A model generated the notes under the pieces. The model did no database searches. It saw only the letters and a program-made list of their open reading frames with translations, and was not told where the DNA came from. A stretch of DNA of 64,000 bases, from assembly GCF_013374095.1 (NCBI RefSeq), contig NZ_AP022672.1, forward strand, positions 3,055,501-3,119,500, given 5' to 3'. Made by a program: the position numbers and the translations under genes. This document shows, in pieces, positions 60,460 to 64,000 of the stretch (position 1 is the first letter of the stretch; each line of letters begins with the position of its first letter). The DNA comes from Sphingomonas sp. HMP6 (GTDB lineage: Bacteria > Pseudomonadota > Alphaproteobacteria > Sphingomonadales > Sphingomonadaceae).

Positions 60460-63400
60460 ATGAGCTTCCGCAACATCTCGGCATGGTCGATCCGCAACCC
60501 GATTCCCTCGCTCGTATTGTTCGCGATGCTCACCGTAGCCGGCATCGTCAGCTTTTCGCGGATGCAGGTGAACGACAATCCCGACATCGATTTCCCGATC
60601 GTGATCGTCTCGGTCAGCCAGCCGGGTGCGGCACCGACCGAACTTGAAAATCAGGTCACGCTCAAGGTCGAGGCGGCCGTGCGCAGCCTTGCTGGCATCG
60701 ACGAGATCAATTCGACCGTATCAGAAGGACAATCGACGACCGTCATCCAGCTCGCGATCGGAACGCCGATCGATCGCGCGGTCGAGGATGTGCGCGGCGC
60801 GGTGCAGCAAATCCGCAGCGATTTGCCCGACGGCATCCTCGAACCGCAGATCGAGCGCGCCAATACGACGGGTAATGATCTGGCGAGTTATGCCGCGATC
60901 GGCACCGACATGACGATCGAGGAATTGAGCTGGTACATCGACAATACGGTGACCAAGGAATTGCTGTCGGTGCCGGGCATGGCGCATGTCGACCGCAACG
61001 GCGGGGTCAGCCGCGAAATCCGCGTGATCCTCGATCCGCTGAAGCTGCAAGCGCAAGGGCTGACCGCGAGCGACGTCAACCAGCAACTCCGCTTGGTCAA
61101 TCTCAATGCGGCGGGCGGGCGTGCGGAAATTGGGGGATCCGAACAGGCGGTGCGTGTCCTCGGCAACGCGCGCACGGCGTATGATCTGGGGCAAACGCAG
61201 ATTTCGCTCGGCGCGGGGCGGACGATCAAGCTCGCCGACATCGCGCAGATCCGCGACCTGTATGCCGAGCAGCGCTCCGCTTCGGCGCTCAATGGCCGAT
61301 CGGTGCTAAGCTTCGACTTCCAGCGCGCCAAGGGCGGGTCCGACGTCAGCGTGTTCCACGGTGCGGAGGCCAAGCTCGCAGCGCTCGAGAAGCGCTACCC
61401 CAAGGTGCATTTCCAGCTGATCTTCAACCAGGTCAAGTATACCGAGCTGCAATATCATTCGGCGATCGACACGATGATCGAGGGCGCGGTGCTCGCGGTG
61501 ATCGTCGTGTTCATCTTCCTGCGCGACTGGCGCTCGACCGTCATTTCGGCGCTGGCGATCCCGCTTTCGGCGATCCCGACGTTCTGGTTCATGGATTTGA
61601 TGGGATTCACGCTCAACGGCATCAGTCTGCTCGCGCTTAGCCTGGTCGCCGGCGTGCTGGTCGACGATGCGATCGTCGAGATCGAGAACATCGTGCGGCA
61701 CATGCGGATGGGGAAATCGGCGTACCAAGCTGCGATCGATGCTGCCGACGAAATCGGCCTCGCGGTGCTCGCCACCACCATGGCGATCGTCGCGGTGTTC
61801 CTGCCGGTCGGGTTGATGCCGGGTCTGTCTGGGCAGTTCTTCAAGAACTTCGGCCTGACCGTCGTGGTCGCGGTGCTGATGAGTCTGGCCGTCGCACGCC
61901 TGATCACGCCGATGATCGCCGCCTATTTCCTGAAGGCGGAAGGGCATCGCACGCACGGCGAGGGGGCGATTATGAACGTCTATATGGCGGTGCTGCGCTG
62001 GACGCTGCTGCACCGCTGGTCGGCGGTGGTCGGCGGGATGGGCGCGCTCGCGCTGACCGTGGTGGTGGCAGGCGCGCTCCCGATGACGTTCCAGCCCGAT
62101 CAGGACAGCGACGCCTCGACCGCGTCGATCGAAATGGTCCCGGGCACGACGCTCGCGCAGACGCAAGCCGTGGTCAATCATGTCGCGGCGCTGTTGCAAC
62201 GGCAGCCCGACGTCGAATCGACCTATCAGCGCGCGAGCGTCGGCAATGGCCGCGTCACCGCGATCTTCAAGGAGAGGAAGGCGCAGACCAGCAACGATTT
62301 CGAACGCGCGCTCGCGCCGCAACTCGCGCAGATCGCCGATGCGCGCGTCTCGTTCCGGTCGAACAATGGCGGCAGCAGCGGGCGCGATCTGTCGATCACG
62401 CTCGCCGGATCCGACCCCGAATTGCTCCGCCAGACCGCTATCACGCTCGCCGACCAAATGTCGCGTCTCTCAAGCGTCACCGCGCCACGCGTTGTCGGCG
62501 ATTTGCAGCGCCCAGAGATCGTCATCAAACCGCATCTCGATTTGGCCGCGAGCATGGGGGTGACGACGGCGGCGTTGTCGAACGCGATCCGCGTCGCGAC
62601 GCTGGGCGATATCGACCAGAACAGCGCGAAATTCTCGCTCAGCGACCGCCAAGTCCCGATCCGCGTTGCGCTCGACGAAAGTTCGCGGGCGCGGCTCGCG
62701 ACGATCCGCAACTTGCCGATCCGAACCGCGAGCGGCGGTTCGGTTCCGCTCAGTCTCGTCGCCGATATCAGCTTCGGCGCAGGCGCGACCAAGATCGAGC
62801 GCGTCGCGCAGCAGCGCAAGGTCACCGTCGGCGCTGACCGCGCGCCCGGTGTCGTCAGCAGCACGGCGATGGACCAGATCGACGGGTTGCCGATCATGAA
62901 GAACCTGCCGCTCGGCGTTTCCAAGCTAACGCTCGGCCAGCAGAAGTTCGAGACCGAGATGATCACCAATTTCGTCGTCGCGGTCATATCGGGCGTGGTG
63001 CTGGTGTTCGCGGTGCTGGTGCTGCTCTATCGCCGCTTCCTGGCGCCGTTCGTCAATCTCGGTTCGTTGATGCTCGCGCCGCTTGGCGGGCTGATCGCCC
63101 TGCTGATTACCGGAAATCCGATCTCGATGCCGGTGTTGATCGGGATGCTGATGCTGCTCGGCATCGTCGCCAAGAACTCGATCCTGCTGATCGACTTCGC
63201 GCTCGACGAAATGTCCAAGGGGGTCGACCCGACCGTCGCGATCCTCGATGCGGGGCACAAGCGTGCGCAACCGATCGTCATGACGACGGTGGCGATGGTC
63301 GCCGGCATGGTGCCGACCGCGCTGTCGCTGAGCGGCGACGGGGCCTGGCGCGCGCCGATGGGCATCACCGTGATCGGCGGTCTGTTGCTGTCGACCGTGC

Positions 63401-63558
63401 TGACGCTGGTGATCGTGCCGGCCAGCTTCAGCCTGGCGCTGGGGATCGAGCGTTGGATCGGTCCGCGGATCGGCCGGCGCCTGCTGACCTATCGCCCGGG
63501 TGACGATGCGCTTCCGGCCCCGGTGATCGAGCATCCCGCGCTGGGGGCTTCGGCCTGA
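60460..63558 (+). CDS. RND efflux transporter permease, HAE1/AcrB type (1032 aa)
   Basis: Trimeric proton-driven inner-membrane pump of multidrug efflux systems. It shows NPIPSLVLFAMLTVAGIVSF (span 1), the two large periplasmic loops, the proton-relay Asp pair in LVAGVLVDDAIVEIENIVRH near residues 405-407, and GIVAKNSILLIDFALDEM near residue 900. No membrane-fusion or outer-membrane partner is in the window; it may sit elsewhere or upstream of the prophage. The substrate is unknown. Confidence 0.9.
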   Translation: MSFRNISAWSIRNPIPSLVLFAMLTVAGIVSFSRMQVNDNPDIDFPIVIVSVSQPGAAPTELENQVTLKVEAAVRSLAGIDEINSTVSEGQSTTVIQLAIGTPIDRAVEDVRGAVQQIRSDLPDGILEPQIERANTTGNDLASYAAIGTDMTIEELSWYIDNTVTKELLSVPGMAHVDRNGGVSREIRVILDPLKLQAQGLTASDVNQQLRLVNLNAAGGRAEIGGSEQAVRVLGNARTAYDLGQTQISLGAGRTIKLADIAQIRDLYAEQRSASALNGRSVLSFDFQRAKGGSDVSVFHGAEAKLAALEKRYPKVHFQLIFNQVKYTELQYHSAIDTMIEGAVLAVIVVFIFLRDWRSTVISALAIPLSAIPTFWFMDLMGFTLNGISLLALSLVAGVLVDDAIVEIENIVRHMRMGKSAYQAAIDAADEIGLAVLATTMAIVAVFLPVGLMPGLSGQFFKNFGLTVVVAVLMSLAVARLITPMIAAYFLKAEGHRTHGEGAIMNVYMAVLRWTLLHRWSAVVGGMGALALTVVVAGALPMTFQPDQDSDASTASIEMVPGTTLAQTQAVVNHVAALLQRQPDVESTYQRASVGNGRVTAIFKERKAQTSNDFERALAPQLAQIADARVSFRSNNGGSSGRDLSITLAGSDPELLRQTAITLADQMSRLSSVTAPRVVGDLQRPEIVIKPHLDLAASMGVTTAALSNAIRVATLGDIDQNSAKFSLSDRQVPIRVALDESSRARLATIRNLPIRTASGGSVPLSLVADISFGAGATKIERVAQQRKVTVGADRAPGVVSSTAMDQIDGLPIMKNLPLGVSKLTLGQQKFETEMITNFVVAVISGVVLVFAVLVLLYRRFLAPFVNLGSLMLAPLGGLIALLITGNPISMPVLIGMLMLLGIVAKNSILLIDFALDEMSKGVDPTVAILDAGHKRAQPIVMTTVAMVAGMVPTALSLSGDGAWRAPMGITVIGGLLLSTVLTLVIVPASFSLALGIERWIGPRIGRRLLTYRPGDDALPAPVIEHPALGASA

Positions 63559-63571
63559 AGCGCGGGTTCGG

Positions 63572-64000
63572 CTAAGGCACCATATCGCCTCGGCCGGGCT
63601 TTGTGCGCAACAGGCGATGGGCGATCACCCACGCCAGCGCCGGGGGCAGAAGGGCTGCGGCGATCAGCAGCAGCTCGCTCGATTGCCGCCGCGCGACCGC
63701 ACCTAGCGTGGCATAGACTGTGGCGGTCACGGTGCTGGACAGCAGGATCGACACGATCGAGGCCAGCCACGGCGCGCGCACCGCGCCGAGTGCGATCACC
63801 GATGCCTCGCTCAGCACCGGTACCGGTCGTAGCAGGGCGACGATCCACGGCCCGTGGGCGGCCGCCAGCGCGACCAACCGATCATGGTCGTCCTCGCCGA
63901 TCAACCGACGCGCCAGCGGTGCCCCGGCGATCCGCATCACGACGAACATAGCGACCGCGCCGAAGCTCAGGCCAGCCGCAGACACGATCGACCCGAGCCA
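63572..64000 (-). CDS. DedA/TVP38 VTT-domain membrane protein, C-terminal part (start beyond window)
   Basis: The frame is open to the last base (WLGSIVSAAG...), so the N terminus is missing. Hydrophobic segments surround LLRPVPVLSEASVIALGAVR, the re-entrant signature of VTT (SNARE-associated/DedA) proteins, thought to be lipid scramblases or flippases. It converges with the RND gene, 13 bases apart. Confidence 0.75.
   Translation of the reverse strand, partial: WLGSIVSAAGLSFGAVAMFVVMRIAGAPLARRLIGEDDHDRLVALAAAHGPWIVALLRPVPVLSEASVIALGAVRAPWLASIVSILLSSTVTATVYATLGAVARRQSSELLLIAAALLPPALAWVIAHRLLRTKPGRGDMVP

Overview
The window is GC-rich alphaproteobacterial chromosome, most likely a sphingomonad (Sphingomonas or a close relative). 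The evidence is the split three-gene proton-translocating transhydrogenase (pntA1/pntA2/pntB) preceded by a tiny aa3-type cytochrome oxidase subunit IV, a CcrM GANTC methyltransferase whose upstream region has GANTC sites and TTAACC half-sites, and several families of intergenic palindromic (REP-like) repeats of the kind common in this group. One large insertion, a P2-like prophage, occupies 22805-60170.

Left chromosomal part (1-22804): the end of argG, a small cysteine-rich protein, two polytopic membrane proteins, a nitroreductase and a GntR/YtrA-type regulator, a POT peptide transporter, an NnrU-like membrane protein, a dicarboxylate/amino acid symporter, glmM, a DUF1272 zinc protein, a ThiD-VOC fusion, rnhB, ccrM, folP, a 2OG-Fe(II) oxygenase, an NtrC-type response regulator, the aa3 subunit IV, pntA1-pntA2-pntB and a winged-helix protein. 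This is mostly housekeeping metabolism, DNA methylation and energy coupling.

Prophage (22805-60170): the two ends share a 42-bp direct repeat that is the 5' half of a tRNA-Val(TAC) gene. The left copy is a fragment and the right copy belongs to the intact tRNA. From left to right on the minus strand come the integrase, an excisionase-like HTH protein and a chain of overlapping small early genes (HNH-like protein, adenine-type methyltransferase, a tandem-HTH protein, zinc proteins, a GapR/DUF2312 homologue). A primase-helicase, an Ogr/Delta late activator and a Cro/YdaS-like repressor follow. A divergent CI/S24 repressor with a SHOCT membrane protein lies on the plus strand. Then come the P2-type late genes: D, U, T, E', E, FII, FI, W, V; a tail fibre with an SGNH-type domain, fibre assembly protein, second tail fibre, I, J; S, R; Rz1/Rz, an L,D-transpeptidase-fold protein, holin, X, L, M, N, O. 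The divergent terminase P, portal Q and a D12 adenine methylase follow. The right arm carries a two-gene operon with a LexA-type box and a HIRAN-domain protein behind a repeat-rich non-coding region. The prophage looks intact: every major P2 head, tail, lysis, replication and control function is present.

The regulatory logic can be partly read from DNA. A pair of 18-bp operators separates CI and Cro. Three near-identical dyads of about 30 bp lie 56-59 bp upstream of V, J and P, and are the best candidates for Ogr binding sites. A GAAC-N7-GAAC box precedes an unknown two-gene operon and could couple induction to DNA damage.

Right chromosomal part (60207-64000): a short regulatory region with a palindrome, an RND efflux permease without an adjacent membrane-fusion gene, and the 3' part of a DedA/VTT-family membrane protein that runs off the window.
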